The notes under the pieces were generated by a model, which was given only the letters and a program-made list of their open reading frames with translations, did no database searches and had not been told where the DNA came from. Position numbers and translations under genes: made by a program. Source: Dyadobacter bucti (GTDB taxonomy: Bacteria > Bacteroidota > Bacteroidia > Cytophagales > Spirosomataceae). From it: 64,000 nucleotides of DNA. Location of the stretch: assembly GCF_005869225.1 (NCBI RefSeq), contig NZ_SWFP01000009.1, forward strand, positions 1-64,000, written 5' to 3'. Each line of letters begins with the position of its first letter. Within the stretch, counting starts at the first letter, position 1. Positions 33,366 through 41,897 of this stretch are shown here, one piece after another.

Positions 33366-35033
33366 ATGTTATCAAGAATCTCTTACATGCTGTCAATAGC
33401 CACTTTGCTGTTGACGGCATGCTCGAAAAATGTTCAGGACAGTCCGTCGGGTATCGAGCACGTGATCGTGATCGGGGTGGACGGATTAAGTCCTGATGGT
33501 ATCAAAAAAGCTGAAACGCCGGTAATCGACAGTATGACCGCCAATGGAAGCGTGAAATGGAATGTACGTACCGTACTAACCTCCGCCAGCAGTCAGAACT
33601 GGGCTTCGATGATCATGGGCGCAGGGCCGGAGCAGCACGGGATCATTGACAACGACTGGGAAATGGATGATCATTCTTTGCCGCCGATCGTGCAGGAAGC
33701 CGACGGACGTTTTCCGACTATATTCAGTATCCTGCGGAAAAACAAACCTGATGCGGAGATTGGTGCAGTTTACCACTGGGGCGGTTTTGGCAGGTTGTTT
33801 CAGAAAAATGCGATGAATTATGACAAGCATTTCGAGACGGAAGATTCAACGGCTGCCGATTTTATAAAATATATCAAGGAAAAAAAGCCAACACTGGGTT
33901 TTGTCCATTTTGATCATGTGGACCATGCAGGCCACCACGACGGGCACGGTTCTGCGGCATATTATAAGTCTGTTGCCAAGACGGACTCGCTCGTCGGAAA
34001 AGTGCTGGCTGGTATTAAAGAAGCTGGCATTGAAAACAATACATTGGTTATTATCTGGGCCGATCATGGTGGTGTCGGCTATGGACATGGCGGTGCCACC
34101 CCTCAGGAAGCTGAGATCGCGGGTATTTTTTATGGGAAAGGCATTAAAAAAGGATACGAAGTAAAACAACAGGTTTATACGTACGATCTGGCTTCTACAA
34201 TTGCTTTTGTTTTTGGTATAGAACAACCTTATGCCTGGACCGGACGGCCTGTGAAAGCTGCGTTTGAAGGATTTGCAGAGCCGGAGAACTTGTGGATGGG
34301 GGAGGAGTCAGTGGCTGCGCCGGTGATTTATCCTGAGAGAAAATTGTATCAGCAAGCCGGTGGATTGTATATCAATGAAAAGCCTCAGGTGAAGATCGAT
34401 ACAAAAAGTGAAAAAGGTGTAACCCGGTATACCACTGATGGAAAAGATCCGGATAGTACTTCCCAGGTTTATAAAACACCTTTTACACTGGACAAAACAA
34501 CGGTTGTAAAAGCGAGATCTTTTGACGAAAGAGGAAATTCCAGCTTACTGTCGACGGCTTATTTCAGATTGGTAAAATCAGGTCAGGGTAACGGATTGAA
34601 AACAACCTTTTATCAGGGCAATGAATTGAAAGAGGTTCCTGCTTTTTCCAAGCTCAAAAAAGGATCATCCTGGACCAGTTCTGAATTCAATATCAACCGT
34701 GACCAGATCAACGGACTGCTCGAAAAAGACAATTCCAGTTTTGCGTTGCAGTTCGAAGGTTTTCTACAAATCGATACAGCTGGCAAATATATGTTTGCGA
34801 CCCAATCTGATGATGGCAGTAAATTGTACATCGATGGAAAAGAGGTGGTTGATAACGACGGAAACCACGGTGTGGAAGAAGAGACAGGTAATATCGAACT
34901 CACAGCAGGTAAACACGCCATCCGTGTTGAATACTATAACAATGGCGGCGGCTTCTGGCTGGACGCATTTTACAAAGGACCGGGGCTGACCAAACAACTC
35001 ATCCCGGCGGATAAACTTTTCATAAACCCGTAA
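33366..35033 (+). CDS. Lipoprotein alkaline-phosphatase-superfamily phosphoesterase with CHB_HEX and PA14 domains
   Basis: The 555-residue precursor has a lipoprotein signal (LLLTACSK, C19 lipidated). The catalytic domain (about 30-300) starts VIGVDGLSPDG, has the nucleophile region TSASSQNWASM and metal ligands in HFDHVDHAGHHDGHG and WADHGGVGYGHG, as in nucleotide pyrophosphatase/phosphodiesterase enzymes. A chitobiase C-terminal-like domain (about 330-395; TTDGKDPDSTS) and a PA14 domain (about 410-550; QSDDGSKLYIDG) follow, probably binding glycans. It is likely exposed on the cell surface. Within this cluster it may release a phosphonate head group from lipids or glycans; this is inference. 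Confidence 0.82.
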   Translation: MLSRISYMLSIATLLLTACSKNVQDSPSGIEHVIVIGVDGLSPDGIKKAETPVIDSMTANGSVKWNVRTVLTSASSQNWASMIMGAGPEQHGIIDNDWEMDDHSLPPIVQEADGRFPTIFSILRKNKPDAEIGAVYHWGGFGRLFQKNAMNYDKHFETEDSTAADFIKYIKEKKPTLGFVHFDHVDHAGHHDGHGSAAYYKSVAKTDSLVGKVLAGIKEAGIENNTLVIIWADHGGVGYGHGGATPQEAEIAGIFYGKGIKKGYEVKQQVYTYDLASTIAFVFGIEQPYAWTGRPVKAAFEGFAEPENLWMGEESVAAPVIYPERKLYQQAGGLYINEKPQVKIDTKSEKGVTRYTTDGKDPDSTSQVYKTPFTLDKTTVVKARSFDERGNSSLLSTAYFRLVKSGQGNGLKTTFYQGNELKEVPAFSKLKKGSSWTSSEFNINRDQINGLLEKDNSSFALQFEGFLQIDTAGKYMFATQSDDGSKLYIDGKEVVDNDGNHGVEEETGNIELTAGKHAIRVEYYNNGGGFWLDAFYKGPGLTKQLIPADKLFINP

Positions 35034-35062
35034 CCTATCCACCGACCCCGGGATCCCATTAA

Positions 35063-35082
35063 CCCCGGACTTAAGTCCGGGG
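35063..35082. repeat. REP-like perfect 20-base palindrome
   Basis: The half-site CCCCGGACTT is followed directly by its reverse complement. It lies in a GC-rich intergenic stretch (35034-35132) that is unlike the flanking genes. Elements of this type, CCCCGG...CCGGGG with a short AT centre, are scattered REP-like hairpins in many bacterial genomes. It may attenuate transcription between the two genes. Confidence 0.6.
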
Positions 35083-35132
35083 CTGGGGGCTGGGGACGTC
35101 CGGGGCACGAACATGACGATGACTATGAGACC

Positions 35133-36491
35133 ATGACAGAAACGCACAACAGAACCGAAGGCGACATCAATCTATCATCAGCCCGGCAAAACTGGTACTC
35201 GGTTTTGAACGATCCGGAAACGATTGCATACCTCGATGAAGACGCGGAACATTTCCTGCACCAATCACTTTCCACACCTTGTCTGGATGTGCTGGCTTCT
35301 TGTGAAGGCATTTACCTTACTGATATTCAGGGGAAAAGGTACATGGATTTTCATGGTAACAACGTGCATCAGCTCGGTTACCGCCATCCTTATGTCGTTG
35401 AAAAGGTCAAGGAGCAGCTTGATATCCTGCCGTTTTCGCCGCGCCGCTATACCAACATTCCGGCCATAGCGCTCGCCAGGAAGCTGGGAAGCCTTATGCC
35501 GGGCGATCTGAAAAGAGTGCTGTTTGCACCGGGAGGCACATCTGCGATCAGTATGGCGCTGAAACTTGCCAGGATCGTGACCGGAAAGCACAAAGTGATC
35601 TCCTTATGGGATTCCTTCCATGGCGCGTCGCTGGACGCCATTTCTGCGGGGGGAGAAACGGATTTCCGAAAAGATATGGGCCCGATGATGCCGGGCGTGG
35701 AGAGAATTCCGCCGCCAATGACCTACCGAGGGCCGTTTGTATCGGCAGGTAACGGTGATCTGGCCTATGCGGATTATCTTGAATATGTGATTGAAAAAGA
35801 GGGTGATATCGGTGCGTTTATCATCGAAACCATCCGTAATACCGATGTTCAGATTCCTTCTCAGGCCTATTGGGACAGGGTCAGGGAAATTTGTAACAAA
35901 CACAAGGTCCTCCTCATTCTCGATGAAATCCCGATCGCATTCGGGCGTACGGGGAGGATGTTTGCTTTTGAGTTGTATGGCATTGAGCCGGATATTATCT
36001 GCCTGGGAAAAGGTATGGGCGGAGGCGTGATGCCGATGGCCGGGATTGTTGCCCGGGAATCCTATAATGTCGCGCAAAGTGTTTCGCTGGGACATTTTAC
36101 ACACGAAAAAAGCCCGCTAGGAAGTGTAGCAGCACTGGCGATGCTCGAATATATCGAACAGCACAATATTCTCGGAAAAGTCCAGGATGATGCCCGGTTT
36201 ATGGAATACGAACTAGGCGTATTGAAAGATAAATTTACCCTCGTCGGTGACGTGCGGGGTGTGGGGCTGCTGTGGGGAATTGAACTTGTGAAAGACAGAA
36301 ATACCCGTGAAAAAGCAGTTAAGGAAGCCGAAATCGTGATGTACGAATGTCTCAGAAATGGATTAAGTTTTAAAGTTTCCCAGGGGAATGTGCTGCAATT
36401 GTCGCCCCCGCTGATTATCAGCCGGGAGGAACTGACAACGGCGCTGGGTATCCTGGAACATGCCCTCATGAAGGCTTCGGCTATTGACTAA
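35133..36491 (+). CDS. PLP-dependent class III aminotransferase-fold enzyme (candidate hydroxy-AEP lyase or AEP transaminase)
   Basis: The 452-residue enzyme has the class III fold: GGTSAISMALKLAR around 134-147, the PLP aspartate in ILDEIP (D264), and the lysine in CLGKGMGGGVMPMAG (K293). A GNNVHQLGYRHP block near 75-86 is typical of the group. PbfA-type enzymes, ammonia-lyases acting on (R)-1-hydroxy-2-aminoethylphosphonate, belong to this fold and occur in phosphonate clusters. The neighbours support that role here, but sequence alone does not separate lyase from transaminase. Confidence 0.8.
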   Translation: MTETHNRTEGDINLSSARQNWYSVLNDPETIAYLDEDAEHFLHQSLSTPCLDVLASCEGIYLTDIQGKRYMDFHGNNVHQLGYRHPYVVEKVKEQLDILPFSPRRYTNIPAIALARKLGSLMPGDLKRVLFAPGGTSAISMALKLARIVTGKHKVISLWDSFHGASLDAISAGGETDFRKDMGPMMPGVERIPPPMTYRGPFVSAGNGDLAYADYLEYVIEKEGDIGAFIIETIRNTDVQIPSQAYWDRVREICNKHKVLLILDEIPIAFGRTGRMFAFELYGIEPDIICLGKGMGGGVMPMAGIVARESYNVAQSVSLGHFTHEKSPLGSVAALAMLEYIEQHNILGKVQDDARFMEYELGVLKDKFTLVGDVRGVGLLWGIELVKDRNTREKAVKEAEIVMYECLRNGLSFKVSQGNVLQLSPPLIISREELTTALGILEHALMKASAID

Positions 36492-36510
36492 AATATAAAA
36501 TAACTGGGTT

Positions 36511-37812
36511 ATGCGTCTGAAAGAAAGGCTTTTAAGTTCGAATGCACTATTTATATTTTGGGCAGTTGTTGCTTCTTTTGGCGCTTATTTTTGTATGTAT
36601 GCTTTTCGTAAACCCTTTAATTCCGGCCTCTATCAGGGGCTGGAGTTATGGGATATCAGCTACAAAGCCATCCTGATCATTTCACAGGTAGCGGGGTATA
36701 CGCTCTCTAAATTCGCTGGGATCAAGGTGATATCGGAACTCAAGGCCAGTTCCAGGATCATGCTGATCGTCTGCCTGATCCTTATCGCAGAAGTTGCCCT
36801 GGTGTTTTTCGGACTTGTTCCTTTTCCTTACAACTTCGTGTTTCTTTTTATCAATGGTTTGCCGCTCGGGATGGTTTATGGCGTGGTTTTCAGTTTTCTG
36901 GAAGGGCGCCGGTTTACCGAAATGCTGGCAATGGGTCTAAACATCAGTGTAGTGATCGCTTCTGGGATCATGAAGACCACCTATATTGAAGTGCATGCGG
37001 TTTTTCCCGGCGTTTCCGAATTCTGGATGCCTGCGCTGATGGGTGCGCTTTTCCTGCCTTTATTTATCATGTTCGTGTGGATGCTCTCGGTAATTCCGGC
37101 CCCGACGCCGGAGGACATCAGCCTGCGGACGGAGCGGTCTCCCATGACCAAAGAAGATAAGCGGCGGGTGATGAAGGAATTCGGGTTTCCGATCATCTGT
37201 TTGGTTGCCTGCTATGCAACGCTGGTGGTCGTGCGCGATTTCCGGGATAATTTCACGATAGAAATTTGGAATGAAATCGATGTAAACTGGTCGAGCAGCG
37301 TACTCTCCTCCACCGAAATGATCACAGGTGTGGTGGTACTGTTTGTGGTAGGAAGCCTCGCTCTGATCAAAAGCAATCTGATCAGCTTCCGGATTACGAA
37401 CCTGATCCTCGCCACAGGTATGACGATGACCGGACTCGCAACTTATTTGTTTGAAAGAAAACTGATCAACGGGTTTTACTGGATGCTATTGGTCGGGTTA
37501 GGTATGTTTTTAGCTTATACAGTGCTGCAAACGGTGTTGTTTGAACGCATGATCGCGTTGTTCAGGATCAAAGCCAATGCAGGGTATTTTGTTTATATAT
37601 GTGAAAGCATCGGGTATCTGGGTAGTGTTGGCCTGCTGCTGTATAAAGAGTTTTTTATGAAAGACCACAGCTGGTCCAATGTGCTCATGCAGTTCACCTA
37701 TTTTCAGTTCACGATCTGCTTTTTACTGCTTATCATGAGCAATGTATATCTTGAACGGCACCGGGTTAGCAAAGAGCAGAAAGACGCAGGTTCTTCGCTT
37801 GCTGCTGCATAG
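36511..37812 (+). CDS. DUF5690 family MFS-like transporter
   Basis: The 433-residue protein has about twelve membrane helices, opening FWAVVASFGAYFCMYAFRKP, a pattern of organophosphate/phosphonate-type antiporters related to GlpT/UhpT (MYAFRKPF). It also has long hydrophobic stretches to residue 420. DUF5690 proteins in Bacteroidota have no fixed substrate. The gene starts 19 bases after the PLP-enzyme gene, so it is probably the inner-membrane importer for the phosphonate. A terminator follows at 37831. Confidence 0.8.
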   Translation: MRLKERLLSSNALFIFWAVVASFGAYFCMYAFRKPFNSGLYQGLELWDISYKAILIISQVAGYTLSKFAGIKVISELKASSRIMLIVCLILIAEVALVFFGLVPFPYNFVFLFINGLPLGMVYGVVFSFLEGRRFTEMLAMGLNISVVIASGIMKTTYIEVHAVFPGVSEFWMPALMGALFLPLFIMFVWMLSVIPAPTPEDISLRTERSPMTKEDKRRVMKEFGFPIICLVACYATLVVVRDFRDNFTIEIWNEIDVNWSSSVLSSTEMITGVVVLFVVGSLALIKSNLISFRITNLILATGMTMTGLATYLFERKLINGFYWMLLVGLGMFLAYTVLQTVLFERMIALFRIKANAGYFVYICESIGYLGSVGLLLYKEFFMKDHSWSNVLMQFTYFQFTICFLLLIMSNVYLERHRVSKEQKDAGSSLAAA

Positions 37813-37830
37813 CTGTTACCGGTTTTTACA

Positions 37831-37863
37831 AAAAAAAGGAGAGCGATCTGCCCTCCTTTTTAA
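37831..37863 (+). terminator. Terminator ending the phosphonate cluster
   Basis: AAAAAGGAG at 37833-37841 pairs with CTCCTTTTT at 37853-37861, with two more G-C pairs inside. It is symmetrical enough to act in both directions, ending the transporter gene and the small gene at 37885-38121. Confidence 0.75.
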
Positions 37864-37884
37864 ATCTCAATTTAACCTCAATAA

Positions 37885-38121
37885 TTATTTACCGATATTC
37901 TCTGTCATTTTAAGCTCTACGATAGATGCTTTTTGTGATGCTGTATATTTTGCGTAATCATTGGCCGAAGCTTTGTGCTGTGGAGCGGGAGTTTCTATGG
38001 ATGGTGTCGAGGCCGGTAATGTATTTGTTGCCGAAACCTTTGCTTTATCTTCTGTATTACCAAATGCGACAGTAGTACTCAGCGCCAGGGCGAAAACCAA
38101 TGTTGTGATTGAATTTTTCAT
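37885..38121 (-). CDS. Small exported protein, 78 residues, unknown
   Basis: The protein has a clear signal peptide (about 1-21, TVAFGN) and a short mature part rich in threonine, serine, alanine and proline (NTLPASTPSIETPAPQ), ending with KYTASQKASIVELKMTENIGK. I do not recognise a family. Low complexity suggests a small periplasmic or surface peptide. It stands alone between two terminators. Confidence 0.6.
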   Translation of the reverse strand: MKNSITTLVFALALSTTVAFGNTEDKAKVSATNTLPASTPSIETPAPQHKASANDYAKYTASQKASIVELKMTENIGK

Positions 38122-38293
38122 TGCTAAATTATTTTTAATTCTTGTCTTTGTCTTATTTGACTCTGCAAATCTAATCCGGTTTTACGCGACCTGTTTTGGT
38201 TTTTTTACCAATTGGCGAATTGTATGTTTAAATGGTTTTAATTGATGATGAGTTATTTATATTAAAACTGAGATCTGTATTTCTAAAAAAGAA

Positions 38294-38328
38294 ATGCCTG
38301 ATCTGCTTTAATGGCTACGATCAGGCAT
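38294..38328 (-). terminator. Terminator for the 38373-38879 gene
   Basis: ATGCCTGATC at 38294-38303 and GATCAGGCAT at 38319-38328 form a perfect ten-base stem. On the minus strand it is followed by TTCTTTTTTAG, a U-rich tail. The gene it serves ends 45 bases upstream. Confidence 0.75.
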
Positions 38329-38372
38329 CTTGAAAAAGTATAATAATTTGCTGTATGAGGAATAATGTTTCC

Positions 38373-38879
38373 TTATTCGGCTTTACTTTTGACCAGTATA
38401 TAATCGATCTGGCCTTTGGACGAAAACGCAGAGATCTGAGTGTACTTCCCGTAATTCTCCCATTGTTTCATTCTGGCATCTTCGAAAGTAGGTTCGATGT
38501 TTTCCTTAAGATTCAGTATTCCCAGTATGACACGGTTCTCAAAAGCATAACCGGATAACTTGTTGAGCGTGATCCTGTCGGCAATGTTTTCGATAAAAAT
38601 GATCTTTACTTTCCCGTCACGATAAGTTACTTCCGGGCATTTTTCGCAACCTGCTTTGGCATCCTTGTAATAGTTGACCAGCTTCCCGGTACCCAGTATG
38701 GCCGCTACTTCTTTCTGACTCCGGAAAGCAACCTCATTGAGATCAATCTCCACGGTAACCGGGGCATTTTCATCCCTTTCCTTGATTACATAAAACTTGA
38801 TGAATATTGCTATCAGAATTATAATAAAGGCCACAAACTTCCAATTGGCCCATTTGCTTTTGAAACTCGTTTCCGTCAT
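38373..38879 (-). CDS. Membrane-anchored hypothetical protein, 168 residues
   Basis: One membrane helix lies near the N-terminus (about 14-31, FVAFIIILIAIFIKFYVI) and the remaining 135 residues are probably extracytoplasmic. A CEKC pair near residue 80 could form a disulfide or bind metal. I do not recognise the family. It is divergent from the endonuclease V gene, and a terminator follows it. Confidence 0.6.
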   Translation of the reverse strand: MTETSFKSKWANWKFVAFIIILIAIFIKFYVIKERDENAPVTVEIDLNEVAFRSQKEVAAILGTGKLVNYYKDAKAGCEKCPEVTYRDGKVKIIFIENIADRITLNKLSGYAFENRVILGILNLKENIEPTFEDARMKQWENYGKYTQISAFSSKGQIDYILVKSKAE

Positions 38880-38937
38880 GAGGATGGTGCAGATTTTTAA
38901 TAGGTTTAACTAATTACCTGAGCAGGCTAGAAATATC

Positions 38938-39678
38938 ATGCCATTACCTTATCAAATTATCATGGACGCTCCAATGTTGAACTACGGGCAGCTGACCATC
39001 GCCGAGGCGACGGCATTACAACAGAAATTGCGTACAAAAGTCAAACTGAATCCTTTGACCACCCCAATTTCAACCATTGCCGGCGCAGACATTTCATTGT
39101 CGCTTTACAGCGAAACCGTATATGCCGGAATGGTTGTTCTCAGCTACCCGGAGATGCAGCCTATTGGATATTCACTGGTAAAAAGCAGTACGATTTTTCC
39201 TTATGTGCCTGGTTATCTGGCGTTCAGGGAGATTCCGGCTCTACTCTATGTTTACGAACAGATCCCGGTAAAACCCGATGTGATCATGTTTGACGGCAAC
39301 GGTATCCTTCACGCTAGAAGAATGGGCATCGCGACGCATTTCGGTATTATAACTGATACTGTGACGCTCGGATGTGCAAAGAAAAAGCTTGCAGGGCAGT
39401 ATGAGGAGCCAGGCGACAGCAAAGGGGAATTTTCGCCTGTGAACGATCATGGGGATACGATCGGGTTTGCATTAAGGACAAAGGACAATGTAAAACCTGT
39501 TTTTGTATCGCCTGGAAACGGGATGAGCCTCGAAAACAGTCTCGATTTGATCATGCAATGTGTAAACAAGCACCGGCTGCCGGAACCCACGCGGCAGGCA
39601 CATGAATATGTCAACCTGTTCCGGTTGGGCAAGTTAAAGGAAGGATATCATCCCATAAGTCAGCCGAGTTTGTGTTGA
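38938..39678 (+). CDS. nfi: Endonuclease V
   Basis: The 246-residue protein carries the endonuclease V core: AGADISLS (first catalytic aspartate), PGYLAFREIPALL, MFDGNGILHARRMGIATHFGI (second aspartate and DNA-binding loop), and KKLAGQYEEPGDSKG. It nicks DNA one base 3' of deaminated bases such as hypoxanthine. ATG 38938 gives a 12-residue lead before the conserved part; ATG 38974 (MLNYGQ) is an alternative start. A bidirectional terminator follows. Confidence 0.92.
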   Translation: MPLPYQIIMDAPMLNYGQLTIAEATALQQKLRTKVKLNPLTTPISTIAGADISLSLYSETVYAGMVVLSYPEMQPIGYSLVKSSTIFPYVPGYLAFREIPALLYVYEQIPVKPDVIMFDGNGILHARRMGIATHFGIITDTVTLGCAKKKLAGQYEEPGDSKGEFSPVNDHGDTIGFALRTKDNVKPVFVSPGNGMSLENSLDLIMQCVNKHRLPEPTRQAHEYVNLFRLGKLKEGYHPISQPSLC

Positions 39679-39685
39679 CCAAAAC

Positions 39686-39723
39686 AAAAAAGCAAGATGC
39701 AGGTCGCGGCATCTTGCTTTTTT
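39686..39723. terminator. Bidirectional terminator between nfi and the chitinase gene
   Basis: A perfect 15-base stem (AAAAAAGCAAGATGC at 39686-39700 with GCATCTTGCTTTTTT at 39709-39723) with an eight-base loop lies between two convergent genes. A and T runs on both sides allow termination on either strand. Confidence 0.9.
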
Positions 39724-39741
39724 AGCAGTGATTTGGGAAGC

Positions 39742-40917
39742 TTATTTTTTCAAAGCCTTGTCCACTGCATTCAGCAGGTAGCTTTTAGGGTCGGAGGTAT
39801 ATTCCCAGAACATAACCCCGGCCATTTTTTTGTCCAGTACATATTTACATTTCTCGCTCACCGAAGTTTCGTCTTCATAACTCAAAATTTCCCCGGTCGA
39901 GGCATTCAGTAAATAAGGCACTTTGGAGACCTCGTCCCGGTATTCCTTGAACCCCTTTTTATTGACAAGACTGTCTTTGATATAGGTATAACCGTCGATA
40001 TACTCCTGAGATGTCTGTTTCTGGCCCAATCCTCCTTCCAGCTTGGCTACCTTGAACATCCTGCCATAAAACGGCAAGCCCATTACCAGTTTTTCAACAG
40101 GTACACCGGCTGCGGTATACGCTTTTACAGCATCGTCGGCGGATTTTTCAGTTTTGTATTTGTCGGTAGCGTACAGGCTTGCATGGTGCACCACCGTATC
40201 GCCCTGAAACAGGTCATAGGTCATCAGATTGACATAATCCAGATACTGCTGGGCTTTGCCCATTTCCGTAACGCCCAGGAAAGAAGCGAACCCCGGTACT
40301 GCGGTGGTCAGGAGCTTTTTCTTGCCGATTTCTTCTTCAAGCAAATCGAGCTCATTGCGTATTGCCTGGAACATCAGCGTGAAGTTCTGCTTGTCTTCCG
40401 GACGGTATACATTGCCTTCTTCGCCTGCCATACCCGGATATTCCCAGTCAATGTCTACACCGTCCAGATCATATTTTTTGATGATATCAACAGAGCTTTT
40501 CGCAAATATTTTCCTGGAAGCATCCGTTAAAACCGCGTCCGAGAAATTCTCGCTCCATGCCCAGCCACCCAGTGAGATCAATATTTTGAGGTCAGGGTTA
40601 ACTTCTTTCAGCAATTTTAGTTTCCGGAAATTGGTAGAATCGGTTTTTTCATTGGTCAGAAATGCTTTTCCATCCTGTACATTGACGAAAGCATAATTGA
40701 TATGCGTCAGTTTTTTTGCCTCTATTTCTTCTGTGTTGACAAGGCCTTTGAAGCCGCCCACATAACCGATCACTACTGGCTTCGTTCCTGCTTCGGTTTC
40801 AGCCTCTTTTTTCTCTTCCGACTTGCACCCGTTCAGGGCGAGTATGAACGTGGTCGCCAAAAGACAGGAGAGTGACGGGAGAAATTTCGTACGTTTTTTA
40901 AATGTATACATGATCAT
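39742..40917 (-). CDS. Lipoprotein GH18 chitinase
   Basis: The 391-residue precursor has a lipoprotein signal (ILALNGCKSE, C31). The GH18 barrel has ISLGGWAWS in strand 3 and the catalytic DGVDIDWEYPG (D152 to E159; E159 is the acid), and PFYGRMF and GVMFWEYTSD in later strands. It hydrolyses chitin or related N-acetylglucosamine polymers at the cell surface. The length suits a single-domain enzyme; no carbohydrate-binding module is seen. ATG 40911 is a nearby alternative start. Confidence 0.92.
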   Translation of the reverse strand: MIMYTFKKRTKFLPSLSCLLATTFILALNGCKSEEKKEAETEAGTKPVVIGYVGGFKGLVNTEEIEAKKLTHINYAFVNVQDGKAFLTNEKTDSTNFRKLKLLKEVNPDLKILISLGGWAWSENFSDAVLTDASRKIFAKSSVDIIKKYDLDGVDIDWEYPGMAGEEGNVYRPEDKQNFTLMFQAIRNELDLLEEEIGKKKLLTTAVPGFASFLGVTEMGKAQQYLDYVNLMTYDLFQGDTVVHHASLYATDKYKTEKSADDAVKAYTAAGVPVEKLVMGLPFYGRMFKVAKLEGGLGQKQTSQEYIDGYTYIKDSLVNKKGFKEYRDEVSKVPYLLNASTGEILSYEDETSVSEKCKYVLDKKMAGVMFWEYTSDPKSYLLNAVDKALKK

Positions 40918-40974
40918 AGAGTATGGTTGAAGCGATAAAGTAACTACTACTTCAAAACATCTCCTAACATATTT

Positions 40975-41874
40975 TTACTGCTCATGCATTGCTTCCAGGC
41001 GTTGCAGGGCTTTTTTCATATCAATACCCTTGCCCAGCACACCTTCAAAAAGGTCGCCTTTTTCCTCCACGCGCTGCATCATATTTTTGATTGTAAAATC
41101 CTGCATTTTAAGTCCGTGTTTCACCTCGCTCCATTCCAGGGGTGCGGACACAGTTGCACCTGGTTTCGGCCTCGCGCTATAAGCCGATGCAAGCGTCTGG
41201 CCAATCCTGTTTTGCAGATAGTCGACATAAATATGGTTTTTCTTCCTTTTCGATAGTGATCGTTCCAGCGTGGTTGTATCGGGCAGTTTTTCTGTCACCA
41301 TACCAGCCAGTATCTGTGCGAAGTCGCGGCTTTCGTCATACGTGTATTTTTTGTTAAAAGGGATATATACATGCAGGCCACGGGAACCGGAGGTTTTACA
41401 GTAACCTTTTACATCGATCTCATCCAGTATTTCCTTGATCGCCTGCGCCACATCGACCACTTGCTCAAACGTATTTTTGGGTGACGGATCGATATCCATG
41501 ACAATGTAGTCGGGATTGTCCAGCTTGTTAATGGTACTGTTCCACGGGTTCATTTCAATGCATCCCAGGTTCGCGATGAAGAGAAGGCTCTGTAGATCGT
41601 TGCATACGAGGTAATCGACCATTTTGTCGGTAGATTCGGCATGTATCTTCTTCGTTTTCAACCAGTCCGGAGCGATATCTCCTGCATCTTTATGGAAAAA
41701 CCCTTTGTCTTTGATCCCGTTCGGATTCCGTTTCAGTGACAACGGTCGATCTTTGAGATAGGGCAGGATGTAAGGGGCAATGTGACTGTAATATTCGAGC
41801 AATTCGCCTTTTGTAATATTTTCATCCGGCCAGTAGATCTTGTCCAGGTGCGTAAGTTCAGCTTCCTTTTTCAT
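40975..41874 (-). CDS. ligD: LigD-type DNA polymerase/primase domain (stand-alone)
   Basis: The 299-residue protein is the archaeo-eukaryotic primase-like domain of LigD: LTHLDKIYWPDENITKGEL, DRPLSLKRNPNGI, the metal-binding VMDIDPSPKN, and KTSGSRGLHVYIPF with the nucleotide-binding histidine. It fills gaps and adds nucleotides during bacterial non-homologous end joining. The ligase and phosphoesterase domains of full LigD are absent from this gene. It is encoded 23 bases downstream of ku on the same strand. Confidence 0.93.
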   Translation of the reverse strand: MKKEAELTHLDKIYWPDENITKGELLEYYSHIAPYILPYLKDRPLSLKRNPNGIKDKGFFHKDAGDIAPDWLKTKKIHAESTDKMVDYLVCNDLQSLLFIANLGCIEMNPWNSTINKLDNPDYIVMDIDPSPKNTFEQVVDVAQAIKEILDEIDVKGYCKTSGSRGLHVYIPFNKKYTYDESRDFAQILAGMVTEKLPDTTTLERSLSKRKKNHIYVDYLQNRIGQTLASAYSARPKPGATVSAPLEWSEVKHGLKMQDFTIKNMMQRVEEKGDLFEGVLGKGIDMKKALQRLEAMHEQ

Positions 41875-41897
41875 AACCTTTTCAGTTTGTTAACGAT

